In this document: piece by piece, positions 23,113 through 30,349 of the stretch
Numbering within the stretch: position 1 is the first letter of the stretch
How the letters are laid out: every line of letters starts with the position of its first letter
Assembly (NCBI GenBank): GCA_900471515.1
Contig: UCFC01000054.1
Location: 1 to 33,307, forward strand
Direction: 5' to 3'
DNA: 33,307 nucleotides
Source of the DNA: Hyphomicrobiales bacterium
Lineage (GTDB): Bacteria > Pseudomonadota > Alphaproteobacteria > Rhizobiales > Rhizobiaceae
The notes under the pieces: generated by a model
Told to the model about the DNA's origin: nothing
The model's input: the letters and a program-made list of their open reading frames with translations, nothing else
Databases searched by the model: none
Program-made: the position numbers and the translations under genes

Positions 23113-24591
23113 TCACCATGTGACGGCGATGTATTTCGTCTCCGAAAATTCCAGAATGCCGTGGTGGGCGCCTTCGCGCCCGAGGCCGCTCTGCTTGACC
23201 CCGCCGAAAGGGGCGGCCGGATCGGATACAAGGCCGCGATTCAGGCCGACCATCCCGGCTTCGAGCCTTTCGGAAACGCTGAGCCCGCGCGCGAGGTCGC
23301 GGGTGTAGACGTAGGAAATCAGCCCATATTCGGTATCGTTCGCAGCGGCGATTACCTCTTCCTCCGACGTGAAAGTGGTCAGTGCGGCAATCGGCCCGAA
23401 GATCTCCTCGCGGACGATCCTGGCGTCGGCGGTCACATCGCGGATGACGGTTGGCGGGAAATAGTAGCCATCCCTTTCCAGCAGCTTGCCGCCGGTCAGC
23501 ACCTTGGCGCCGCGTCCGGCAGCCTCGGCAACGAGATCGTCGATGCGCTCGAGCGCTTTCCGATTGATGACCGGACCGCACTGCGTGGCCTTGTCATAGC
23601 CGGCTCCCACGGTCATGGCGCCCATGCGCGCCGCAAGTTTTGCGGAAAATTCATCGACCACATCGGCGTGAACGTAGAAGCGGTTTGCCGCCGTGCACGC
23701 CTCGCCGCCATTGCGCATCTTGGCAACCATCGCCCCCTCGATCGCCGCATCGATGTCGGCATCGTCAAAGACGATGAAGGGGGCGTTGCCGCCAAGCTCC
23801 ATCGAGCAGGAAATCACGGTATCGGCCGCCTCATGCAGCAGCTTGCGGCCGACCTCCGTGGAGCCCGTGAAGGAGAGTTTGCGCACGCGCGGATCGTGCA
23901 GCATCCTGCTGACGACCGGACCCGATTGTTGCGTGGTGATCACATTGACCACGCCATCAGGCACGCCGGCTTCGGCATAGAGGGCTGCCAGAGCATAGGC
24001 CGTCAGCGGGGTTTCGGTCGCCGGCTTCAAGACGCAGGTGCAGCCGGCGGCAAGCGCCGGGGCAATCTTGCGCGTCGCCATGGCGGCTGGAAAATTCCAG
24101 GGCGTGACGAGAACGGCGACACCGATCGGCTGATGCTGGACGATGATCTTGTTGGCGCCTGACGGCGCCGTCGAGATTTCACCGTTGAGCCGCACCGCCT
24201 CTTCCGAAAACCAGCGAAAGAATTCGGCCGCATAGGCGACCTCGCCATGGGCATCGGCCAGGGTCTTACCGTTTTCCAGGCTGATCAGTTCGGCAAGCAT
24301 CTCCTTGCGCTCGATCATCAGCTCGAAACAACGCCTGAGAATTTCCGAACGCCTGCGCGGCGCCGTCGCCGCCCAGGACGGCCCGGCCGCATGTGCTGCC
24401 GATACGGCATCCACGGCATCGTCGATCGACGCGTCGGCAACGGCCGCGATGACGGAACCGGTCGAGGGATCGATCACATCGAGCCGCTTGCCTGTCGCTC
24501 CGCTACGCCATTTGCCGTTGATGAACAGGTCCGTCGGGACCAGGCGCAGATCGAACCCGATCTGGGGGGGAAATTTCTCCATGAGGGTCAT
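23113..24591 (-). CDS. NAD(P)-dependent aldehyde dehydrogenase, succinate-semialdehyde dehydrogenase-like
   Basis: A 492-residue aldehyde dehydrogenase of the GabD/SSADH branch. Motifs are 'ISLENGKTLADAHGEVAYAAEFFRWFSEEA' (in parts), 'VTPWNFPAAMATRKIAPALAAGC', 'KPATETPLTA', 'FTGSTEVGR', the general base E265 in MELGGNAPF, the catalytic Cys C299 in GGEACTAANRF, and 'EEIFGPIAAL'. It should oxidise an aldehyde made by the iron alcohol dehydrogenase encoded immediately upstream: its ATG lies two bases after that gene's stop codon, so the two are tightly coupled. Exact substrate is not decided by sequence; succinate, glutarate or tartronate semialdehydes are possible. AAGGAAGG precedes the ATG. 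Confidence 0.9.
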   Translation of the reverse strand: MTLMEKFPPQIGFDLRLVPTDLFINGKWRSGATGKRLDVIDPSTGSVIAAVADASIDDAVDAVSAAHAAGPSWAATAPRRRSEILRRCFELMIERKEMLAELISLENGKTLADAHGEVAYAAEFFRWFSEEAVRLNGEISTAPSGANKIIVQHQPIGVAVLVTPWNFPAAMATRKIAPALAAGCTCVLKPATETPLTAYALAALYAEAGVPDGVVNVITTQQSGPVVSRMLHDPRVRKLSFTGSTEVGRKLLHEAADTVISCSMELGGNAPFIVFDDADIDAAIEGAMVAKMRNGGEACTAANRFYVHADVVDEFSAKLAARMGAMTVGAGYDKATQCGPVINRKALERIDDLVAEAAGRGAKVLTGGKLLERDGYYFPPTVIRDVTADARIVREEIFGPIAALTTFTSEEEVIAAANDTEYGLISYVYTRDLARGLSVSERLEAGMVGLNRGLVSDPAAPFGGVKQSGLGREGAHHGILEFSETKYIAVTW

Positions 24592-24593
24592 GG

Positions 24594-25844
24594 TCAGCTT
24601 GCCTTCCTTGAGCGTGAATGAGCCCTCAGAGCATCGCGACTGCCGCCAAAGGCGGCTTCCACGAGGACTGTCATGGACGCAAGATCCAGGGGCCGGGGGT
24701 TGTTCTTGATGAGCCGGGCGCTTCCCATCGCCTGCTCGGCCACCTGCGGTAACTGGTCCTTGCCGATTCCGAGATCGGCGATCGTCGCTGGAATGCCGAT
24801 GCTGGCAAAAAGTGCCGCCACCGCATCGATGGTGGCGTCGGCCTGCTGTTCGGCCGAGCGCCCGCCGATGTCGAGCCCCATCGCCTGGCCGATCTCGCCG
24901 ATCTCCGCTTCGCAGTGGTTTCGATTGAATTCCATGACATAGGGCATCATCACGGCAACGCCCGCACCATGAGCGGTATGCGTCATCGCCCCGACGGGAT
25001 ACTGCACCGCATGCGCAGCGGCGGTTCCGGCGACGCCGAAGGCAAGGCCGGCTGCGGTTGCGCCGAACATCAGGCGTTGACGCGCCTCGATATCCTGGCC
25101 GTTGTCATAGGCGCGCTTCAGGCTGGCGCAGATGTGTGAAATCGCCAGCAGGGCATAATGATCGCTGAGCGCATTCTTGCCGAGGAACACATGCTCGTGG
25201 ACGATACTGCCGGTCGGTTCGCGGCGGACGGTCGTGAAGGCTTCGATTGCATGCGTCAGTGCATCCGCACCTGAAACCGCGGTCAGGCCCGGCGGGCAGG
25301 AATAGGTCAGCTCAGGATCGCAGATTGCCGTGTGGCAGATGAGATGCGGACTTGCGATACCGACCTTGATGGCGCGGTCAGGATCGGTGATGACGGCAAC
25401 GGGCGTCACCTCCGAGCCGGTACCGGCAGTCGTGGGCAGCAGCAGGAGCGGCAGGACCGGACCGGGAACCTTGAACTCGCCGTAATAGTCCGAAGCGCGC
25501 CCGCCATGCGTCAGAAGCAGCGCTGCGACCTTGGCCGCGTCCAGGCAGCTGCCGCCGCCAATGCCGATCACCATGTCGGCGCCAAAAGCGGCTCCCGCTT
25601 CCAGCGCACTGTTTATGCAGTCGAGCGGCAGCTCGGCGATCGTCCGGTCGAAGACTTTGACGTCGACGCCGGCCCTCCTCAAACCATCGACAATTGCCTG
25701 AAAGTCAGCTTGCGCACTGAACCGTTCGTCGGTCACGACAAGCGCCCTGCGGCCGAGCGTTGCCGCATAGCCAGGTAACGCGGCCCGTTGGCCTGCGCCG
25801 AAAACCAGGTTGCGTGTGGATCGCAAAGTGCCAAAAAGCGACAA
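24594..25844 (-). CDS. iron-containing alcohol dehydrogenase
   Basis: A 416-residue group III (Fe-type) alcohol dehydrogenase. The NAD-binding GGGS is at about 96-99 (VIGIGGGSCLDAAK). 'LPTTAGTGSEVTP' is the family signature. Metal ligands are D194 and H198 (GADALTHAIEA), H278 (AHAVQYPVG) and H292 (THTAHGAG), all present, so it is a metal-dependent alcohol dehydrogenase rather than a maleylacetate reductase. It oxidises an alcohol or hydroxy acid to an aldehyde or reduces it back. The pair with an SSADH-like aldehyde dehydrogenase resembles BlcB/BlcA of Agrobacterium (4-hydroxybutyrate to succinate), but no lactonase gene is present. It begins 20 bp after the Ldh2-type gene. Confidence 0.9.
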   Translation of the reverse strand: MSLFGTLRSTRNLVFGAGQRAALPGYAATLGRRALVVTDERFSAQADFQAIVDGLRRAGVDVKVFDRTIAELPLDCINSALEAGAAFGADMVIGIGGGSCLDAAKVAALLLTHGGRASDYYGEFKVPGPVLPLLLLPTTAGTGSEVTPVAVITDPDRAIKVGIASPHLICHTAICDPELTYSCPPGLTAVSGADALTHAIEAFTTVRREPTGSIVHEHVFLGKNALSDHYALLAISHICASLKRAYDNGQDIEARQRLMFGATAAGLAFGVAGTAAAHAVQYPVGAMTHTAHGAGVAVMMPYVMEFNRNHCEAEIGEIGQAMGLDIGGRSAEQQADATIDAVAALFASIGIPATIADLGIGKDQLPQVAEQAMGSARLIKNNPRPLDLASMTVLVEAAFGGSRDALRAHSRSRKAS

Positions 25845-25864
25845 GTTCCTTCTCTCCGATTTTG

Positions 25865-26866
25865 CTAGGCCGTTTCGCAGCAGGCGAGCGCCTGCAGGCG
25901 GCTCCAGACTTCGTCGGCGATCGGGATTCCTTCGCTCAATCGCCTGTCGCGACAGGCTCTTCCACGCTCGCCGGGGATGAGGACTTCATCGAAGCCTTCC
26001 GCCGGAGGCAGATGGCGGATCGCCTCCAGATAATCCTGCAGATCGCGCCTTGGACCGTCGATGACGATGAAGACGTCACCCTTGTTGCAGACATTGGTAT
26101 CGTCGAGGGTTCCGCGAACGTCCCGTCCGAGGGCTGCCCCGGAAAGGCTGCCGACGATCAGCTCGAATGCCAGGCCCAGCGCGTAACCCTTGGCCTGCCC
26201 GAAGGGACCGATTGCCCCCTGCTTTGCGGCATTCGCATCCGTGGTCGGGTTGCCGGCGCTGTCGATCGCCCAGCCGAGAGGGATTGGTTGCCCGCGATTG
26301 GCATGATCGTGGATCTCGCCCATGGAGACGACGCTGGTCGCCGTGTCCATCATGAAAGGCGCGCCGCCGGTCGGAATGCCGATGGCGATCGGATTTGTCC
26401 CAAGCATGGCCATCCTGCCGCCCCAGGGGTGGACAAGCGCTTCGCTGGTGGAAAGAGCAATGATCGTAAAACCTGCTTCCGCCACGCGCTCGGCGTACCA
26501 TCCGAGCATGCCGACATGGTTTGAATTGGTGATCGCCGCGAGTGCGACGCCGTTTTCGCGCGCACGGGGCTTCAAAACCTCAAGCGCCTGATTGGCAACG
26601 ACAGGACCCAGCCCACGCTCTCCATCGACGGCAAGGAAGCTCGGCGACCGCCAGACATGCCGCCCAGTCGCGCCGGGATCGCTGACGCCGTTCCGGATCC
26701 TGTGCACGATGCGCTCAAGCCGCAAGAGACCGTGAGAAGAGACGCCCCGCAGGTCCGCCTCCATCAGCAGATCAATCTGCTGCCGCCGGTGCTCGCCGCC
26801 GACACCCGCCCGCCGGAGCACCTCCTCCGCGACACGTCTCAGCACATTCGCCTGGACAATAACCAC
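25865..26866 (-). CDS. Ldh2/YiaK-type malate/lactate dehydrogenase family oxidoreductase
   Basis: About 333 residues of the NAD(P)-dependent Ldh2 family, which reduces 2-keto acids or oxidises 2-hydroxy acids (malate, ureidoglycolate, sulfolactate, 2,3-diketogulonate or delta1-piperideine-2-carboxylate in known members). Marks are 'EADLRGVSSHGLLRL' (active-site His), 'AITNSNHVGMLGWYAERVAEAGF', 'VHPWGGRMAMLGTNPIAIGIP' and 'GPFGQAKGYALGLAFELIVGSLSGAALG' (in parts). The start is unclear: no ATG fits; GTG 26866 gives a family-length protein, GTG 26845 (with AGG before it) is an alternative, and an ATG at 26941 would run across the promoter and operator. It is the first gene of the operon, divergent from GntR. 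Confidence 0.87.
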   Translation of the reverse strand: MVIVQANVLRRVAEEVLRRAGVGGEHRRQQIDLLMEADLRGVSSHGLLRLERIVHRIRNGVSDPGATGRHVWRSPSFLAVDGERGLGPVVANQALEVLKPRARENGVALAAITNSNHVGMLGWYAERVAEAGFTIIALSTSEALVHPWGGRMAMLGTNPIAIGIPTGGAPFMMDTATSVVSMGEIHDHANRGQPIPLGWAIDSAGNPTTDANAAKQGAIGPFGQAKGYALGLAFELIVGSLSGAALGRDVRGTLDDTNVCNKGDVFIVIDGPRRDLQDYLEAIRHLPPAEGFDEVLIPGERGRACRDRRLSEGIPIADEVWSRLQALACCETA

Positions 26867-26874
26867 AATATAAA

Positions 26875-26886
26875 ATCCGATCGGAT
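26875..26886. promoter_or_regulatory. perfect 12-bp palindrome, GntR operator candidate
   Basis: ATCCGATCGGAT is identical to its reverse complement and lies in the gap between the catabolic operon and the GntR gene, where a FadR/VanR-type dimer would bind. It is placed just downstream of the predicted operon promoter, which suits repression. Confidence 0.6.
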
Positions 26887-26905
26887 ATCTGATTGCGATG
26901 GGCGG

Positions 26906-26934
26906 ACTATGCTGATAAGAAGTTTGGGCGTCAA
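26906..26934 (-). promoter_or_regulatory. predicted promoter of the Ldh2-ADH-ALDH-dehydratase-SBP operon
   Basis: On the minus strand TTGACG (complement of 26929-26934) and CATAGT (complement of 26906-26911) are separated by 17 bp. Transcription would begin near 26899 and run through the palindrome at 26875-26886. Confidence 0.45.
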
Positions 26935-26949
26935 GGAGCAATTTTTAGA

Positions 26950-27648
26950 ATGACAAGAGAACTGAAAGGTGTGGGAACGGGTGAGCAGGGTCTTCTTCGC
27001 CGGCCGCCCCGGCTCGGAGACGAAGTCTACAACGCGATCTATTCGCAGTTGATGTCTCTAAAAATTCCGCCGGGCGGAAGGGTATCCGTGGACAGTCTCG
27101 TGCGTGAACTCGGGGTTTCGCAGACGCCGATCCGGGAAGCGCTTTCACGCCTCGAGGCGCAGGGGCTCGTCATCAAGACGCACCTGATCGGCTATAGCGC
27201 AGCGCCGCAACTGAACCAGAAGAGGCTGGAACAGCTTTACGAGCTGCGGCTGCTCGTCGAGCCCTTCGCTGCCGGCAGGGCGGCTGAAGCCATGTCCGAG
27301 GAGGCGATCGCTTCCCTCGAAGCAATCGATATCGAAATGCGCTCCGTTCGCAATGACGATGCCAGACTGGCCTACGGCCAGTTTGCGCAGAGCGACGGAG
27401 CGTTTCATGACCTGATTGCGCTTGGAAGCGGCAATGCGCTCATCCACGAGACACTTGGCCGGCTGCACACGCATGTGCATCTTTTCCGGCTCTACTTTCA
27501 TTCCCGCGCGACAAGCGAAGCCAATGCCGAACACGCATTGATCATCAGGGCTATCAAGGCAAGAGACCCGGCAGGCGCCGAAAGCGCAATGCGCGAGCAC
27601 ATACTGCGCTCGCGAACGCGCTTCATGGCGATCTTCCAGGGCGGCTGA
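26950..27648 (+). CDS. GntR-family (FCD domain) transcriptional regulator
   Basis: A 232-residue GntR regulator. The winged helix is 'LGDEVYNAIYSQLMSLKIPPGGRVSVDSLVRELGVSQTPIREALSRLEAQGLV' (in parts), with the 'SQTPIREALSRLEAQGLV' recognition block typical of the FadR/VanR group. A helical FCD ligand domain follows, with 'LYELRLLVEPFAAGRAAE', and His residues of the metal-binding pocket in 'SDGAFHDLIALGSGN' and 'EHALIIRAIKARDPAGAESAMREHI' (in parts). The ATG at 26950 is preceded by AAGGAG. It diverges from the five-gene catabolic operon, which it presumably represses until the substrate or an intermediate, likely an organic or sugar acid, binds. Confidence 0.92.
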   Translation: MTRELKGVGTGEQGLLRRPPRLGDEVYNAIYSQLMSLKIPPGGRVSVDSLVRELGVSQTPIREALSRLEAQGLVIKTHLIGYSAAPQLNQKRLEQLYELRLLVEPFAAGRAAEAMSEEAIASLEAIDIEMRSVRNDDARLAYGQFAQSDGAFHDLIALGSGNALIHETLGRLHTHVHLFRLYFHSRATSEANAEHALIIRAIKARDPAGAESAMREHILRSRTRFMAIFQGG

Positions 27649-27670
27649 ACGGCTGCTCCGCCGCCATCGC

Positions 27671-28696
27671 TCACGTCTGCGGCATGCGCACCGGGCCGGT
27701 GGACTCGCGCAGGATAAGCTCTACCGGCCACAATTCATGTATCTCCGTCGGCGAGCGCCCGGCCAGGAGCTGCAGGACGAGATCGGCGCAGCGCGTGCCG
27801 GCGGCCCGCATCGACGACCGGGTCGCCGACAGCGACGGGGCCATGTTGTCGGCCGTCAGATAGGGAAAAACGTCATCGTGAGCGATAACCGAGACATCCC
27901 TGCCGATCTGCAGCCCCAGGGAGCGCGCAGCCCGGTAAATGCCGAGCGCCGTCATCATCGATCCCGCGACGAACGCGGTCGGCCGCTTCGGTTGTTCGAG
28001 AAATGAGCGCGCGAAGCGGAAGCCGAGTTCATCGGTGAAGTTGCCGTTGGCGATGAGTTGCGGATCGACTTCGATCCCGCGGCTCTGCAGGGCGCTGCGG
28101 TAGCCGATATCGCGATGCAGCGCATAGGTCGCGCCCTCGCGGCCGTTGATCATCGCAATCCTTGTATGACCGAGATCGATCAGATGCGACGTCGCCCGGC
28201 GCACCGCCCCCTCGTTGTCGATATCAAGCCAGGGATGCGGCACGTCGATGTCCGAACGGCCGTGAACGAGGAACGGCATTCCCAGCTCGTGCAGCAAGGC
28301 GATGCGCTGGTCATTGGGACGAGGCGAATGCACGATGATCGCATCCACCCGCTGACTTTCCGCCAGCCGCCTGTAGAGCTGCATCTCGGCATCATATTCG
28401 GGATTGGCCATCGGTATGACCAGAATATCGGTGTCTTCCGTGATAAGACGTTCCGCCATTCCGGCCATGAATTCCGCGAAATGAAACTCGCTGGCGCGCC
28501 CCATGACGACGCCAATGGCGCCAACGCGGCCCGTTTTCAGCCTGACCGCATTGACGTTCGGCCGGTAGCCCAACCGCACCGCCTCCTGGACGACGCGGGC
28601 GCGCGTCACCTCGCTGACCTCTGGATAGCCGCTGAGCGCACGACTGACGGTCGTCGGGGACAGTCCAAGTTGTTTTGCGAATTCCTTGAGTTTCAT
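27671..28696 (-). CDS. thuR: LacI-family repressor of the trehalose locus
   Basis: A 341-residue LacI/GalR regulator. The helix-turn-helix and hinge are 'MKLKEFAKQLGLSPTTVSRALSGYPEVSEVTRARVVQEAVRLGYRPN' (in parts; recognition helix PTTVSRALSG at residues 14-23). A sugar-binding domain follows, starting 'VGAIGVVMG'. It diverges from thuE across 302 bp containing two copies of a 19-20 bp palindromic sequence. In S. meliloti thuR lies in the same position next to thuEFGKAB. The inducer is probably trehalose or a related disaccharide. The gene converges with gntR, their stops 22 bp apart. Confidence 0.88.
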   Translation of the reverse strand: MKLKEFAKQLGLSPTTVSRALSGYPEVSEVTRARVVQEAVRLGYRPNVNAVRLKTGRVGAIGVVMGRASEFHFAEFMAGMAERLITEDTDILVIPMANPEYDAEMQLYRRLAESQRVDAIIVHSPRPNDQRIALLHELGMPFLVHGRSDIDVPHPWLDIDNEGAVRRATSHLIDLGHTRIAMINGREGATYALHRDIGYRSALQSRGIEVDPQLIANGNFTDELGFRFARSFLEQPKRPTAFVAGSMMTALGIYRAARSLGLQIGRDVSVIAHDDVFPYLTADNMAPSLSATRSSMRAAGTRCADLVLQLLAGRSPTEIHELWPVELILRESTGPVRMPQT

Positions 28697-28787
28697 TGAC
28701 CGAAATAACTTTCATCGCCTGTGCTGCCGGGCATCTATACCATCGGCGCCGCGAATTCCACATTTTAAGCCGTCGGCTATATTTTCT

Positions 28788-28807
28788 CAAATCGATTTCA
28801 ATTTTGG
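28788..28807. promoter_or_regulatory. distal copy of the ThuR operator candidate
   Basis: CAAATCGATTTCAATTTTGG, nearly identical to the copy at 28962-28981 and 174 bp from it, and about 92 bp upstream of thuR. The core AAATCGATTT is a perfect 10-bp palindrome with a central CG, the usual form for LacI-family sites. It could allow autoregulation or DNA looping. Confidence 0.55.
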
Positions 28808-28924
28808 CGCCGGTCAAGATAAGCAAATCCGCAGTTACAGAGCCGCTTACATTCGCGACGCACATTGATTTTAAACAACATTTCTTGCTTACGCACAGAC
28901 GCAGATCCCATCTGAAGCCCTCCC

Positions 28925-28981
28925 TTGACATGGTATGGAGCTTCTGACAGTTTTTCATCAGCCAAATCGATTTCAATTTGG
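28925..28981 (+). promoter_or_regulatory. thuE promoter and proximal operator candidate
   Basis: A consensus TTGACA (28925-28930) is followed after 17-18 bp by a weak -10 (CAGTTT/AGTTTT). CCAAATCGATTTCAATTTGG (28962-28981) then covers the likely transcription start and ends just before the ribosome binding site (GGAGG at 28990-28994). This suits repression by ThuR. The rest of the 302-bp gap is A/T-rich with no gene visible. Confidence 0.6.
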
Positions 28982-28998
28982 TCCTTTGGGAGGAGAAA

Positions 28999-30264
28999 AT
29001 GAAGTTTTGTTTCACAGCGGCCGCCGTCGCGGCCGCGCTCATTGGCGCGACCGTACCGTCCTACGCCGCCGAGATCAGCATATCGGCAAGTTCCACCGGC
29101 AAGAACCTTGAGCTATTCCGCAAGCAGCTCGATGTTTTCGAGAAGGCGACCGGCAACAAGGTCAAGATCGTGACCATGCCGTCCTCGTCGACGGAACAGT
29201 TTTCGCAGTACCGGCTGTGGCTCGCAGCCGGCAACACGGATGTCGATGTCTACCAGACCGACGTCATCTGGGCGCCGCAGCTGGCCGACCAGTTCGTCGA
29301 CCTGAAGGATGCCACGAAGGATGTCATTGGCGACTTCTTCCCGGCAATCGTCGCCTCCCAGACCGTCAACGGTCGCCTCGTCGCGTTGCCGCTCTATACG
29401 GACGCGCCGGCTCTCTTCTACCGCAAGGACCTGCTTGAGAAATACGGCAAGCAGCCGCCGAAGACCTGGGACGAGATGGAGGCAACCGCCAAGGAAATCC
29501 AGGAAAAGGAACGCGCCGCCGGCCAGAAGGACCTGTGGGGCTACGTCTTCCAGGGCAACGCCTACGAGGGCCTGACCTGCGATGCGCTTGAATGGGTCAA
29601 GTCCTCGGGCGGCGGCCAGATCATCGAGACCGACGGCACGATTTCGATCAACAACGAGAAGGCAGCGGCAGCGCTCAATCGCGCCAAGGGCTGGGTCGGC
29701 ACGATTTCGCCGAGCGGCGTGCTTGCCTATCAGGAAGAAGAATCCCGCGGCGTCTGGCAGACCGGCAACGCCGTCTTCATGCGCAACTGGCCCTATGCCT
29801 ACGCGCTGGGCAACGGCGCCGACAGCCCGGTCAAGGGCAAGTTCGACGTGACCACGCTTCCCGTTGCCGCAGAAGGCGACAAGCCCTCCTCCACGCTGGG
29901 CGGCTGGAACCTCGCCGTCTCGAAATACTCGAAGAACCCGGATGCGGCGATCGAACTCGTCAAGTTCCTGACGTCGAAGGACAGCCAGAAGCAGCGCGCC
30001 ATCCAGCTTTCCAACCTGCCGACCCTCTCGGCGCTTTACGACGACAAGGACATTGCCGCCGCGCAGCCGTTCATGCCGAACTGGAAGCCGATCTTCGAAA
30101 ACGCCGTGCCGCGCCCGTCGGCGGTTGCCAAGGTCAAATATAACGAAGTTTCCGCCAAGTTCTGGACCGCCGTCCACAATACGCTCTCCGGCAACGGTAC
30201 TGCCGAAGAGAACCTTGAGCTTCTCGAAGCCGATCTGACGACGCTGCAAGGCAGCGGCTGGTAA
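28999..30264 (+). CDS. thuE: trehalose/maltitol/sucrose-isomer ABC transporter substrate-binding protein
   Basis: A 421-residue family 1 sugar-binding protein. A Sec signal peptide (residues 1-23, ending PSYA) precedes the mature 'AEISISASSTGKNLELFRKQLDVFEKATGNKVKIV' (in parts). Further features are 'DVDVYQTDVIWAPQLADQFVDL', 'LPLYTDAPALFYRKDLLEKYG', 'FQGNAYEGLTCDALEWVKSSGGGQI' (in parts) and 'FMRNWPYAYAL', all typical of trehalose/maltose binders. ATG 28999 has GGAGG five bases upstream; a start at 28978 would have none. It is the first gene of thuEFGKA. In rhizobia and Agrobacterium the operon imports trehalose, maltitol and sucrose isomers, which are then processed through 3-keto derivatives by ThuA and ThuB. 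Confidence 0.92.
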   Translation: MKFCFTAAAVAAALIGATVPSYAAEISISASSTGKNLELFRKQLDVFEKATGNKVKIVTMPSSSTEQFSQYRLWLAAGNTDVDVYQTDVIWAPQLADQFVDLKDATKDVIGDFFPAIVASQTVNGRLVALPLYTDAPALFYRKDLLEKYGKQPPKTWDEMEATAKEIQEKERAAGQKDLWGYVFQGNAYEGLTCDALEWVKSSGGGQIIETDGTISINNEKAAAALNRAKGWVGTISPSGVLAYQEEESRGVWQTGNAVFMRNWPYAYALGNGADSPVKGKFDVTTLPVAAEGDKPSSTLGGWNLAVSKYSKNPDAAIELVKFLTSKDSQKQRAIQLSNLPTLSALYDDKDIAAAQPFMPNWKPIFENAVPRPSAVAKVKYNEVSAKFWTAVHNTLSGNGTAEENLELLEADLTTLQGSGW

Positions 30265-30271
30265 CAGATCG

Positions 30272-30307
30272 AAGCGGCAGCGGCGGAATCCACCGTGGCT
30301 GCCGCTT
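30272..30307 (+). repeat. hairpin between thuE and thuF
   Basis: AAGCGGCAGC (30272-30281) and GCTGCCGCTT (30298-30307) are a perfect 10-bp inverted repeat starting 7 bases after the thuE stop. Such stems after binding-protein genes commonly stabilise the upstream message and lower readthrough, so that the binding protein is made in excess over the membrane subunits. Confidence 0.65.
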
Positions 30308-30349
30308 TCGATAACGCCGTCGTCGATCGTCTCATGAAGCGGATATTCC

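Noticed and set aside
20710..24162. Long plus-strand frames opposite the binding protein, dehydratase and aldehyde dehydrogenase genes
   Set aside because: They lack ribosome binding sites and recognisable domains; the minus-strand genes have complete catalytic motifs.
24594..25844. Fe-alcohol dehydrogenase as maleylacetate reductase, with the enolase-superfamily gene as chloromuconate cycloisomerase
   Set aside because: The metal ligands D194, H198, H278 and H292 are all kept, the dehydratase has the His-Asp dyad of the mandelate racemase subgroup, and no dienelactone hydrolase or ring dioxygenase gene is present.
23113..25844. Naming the ADH/ALDH pair blcB/blcA
   Set aside because: Similar enzyme classes, but no BlcC-type lactonase and no BlcR-type (IclR) regulator; the operon has other members and a GntR regulator.
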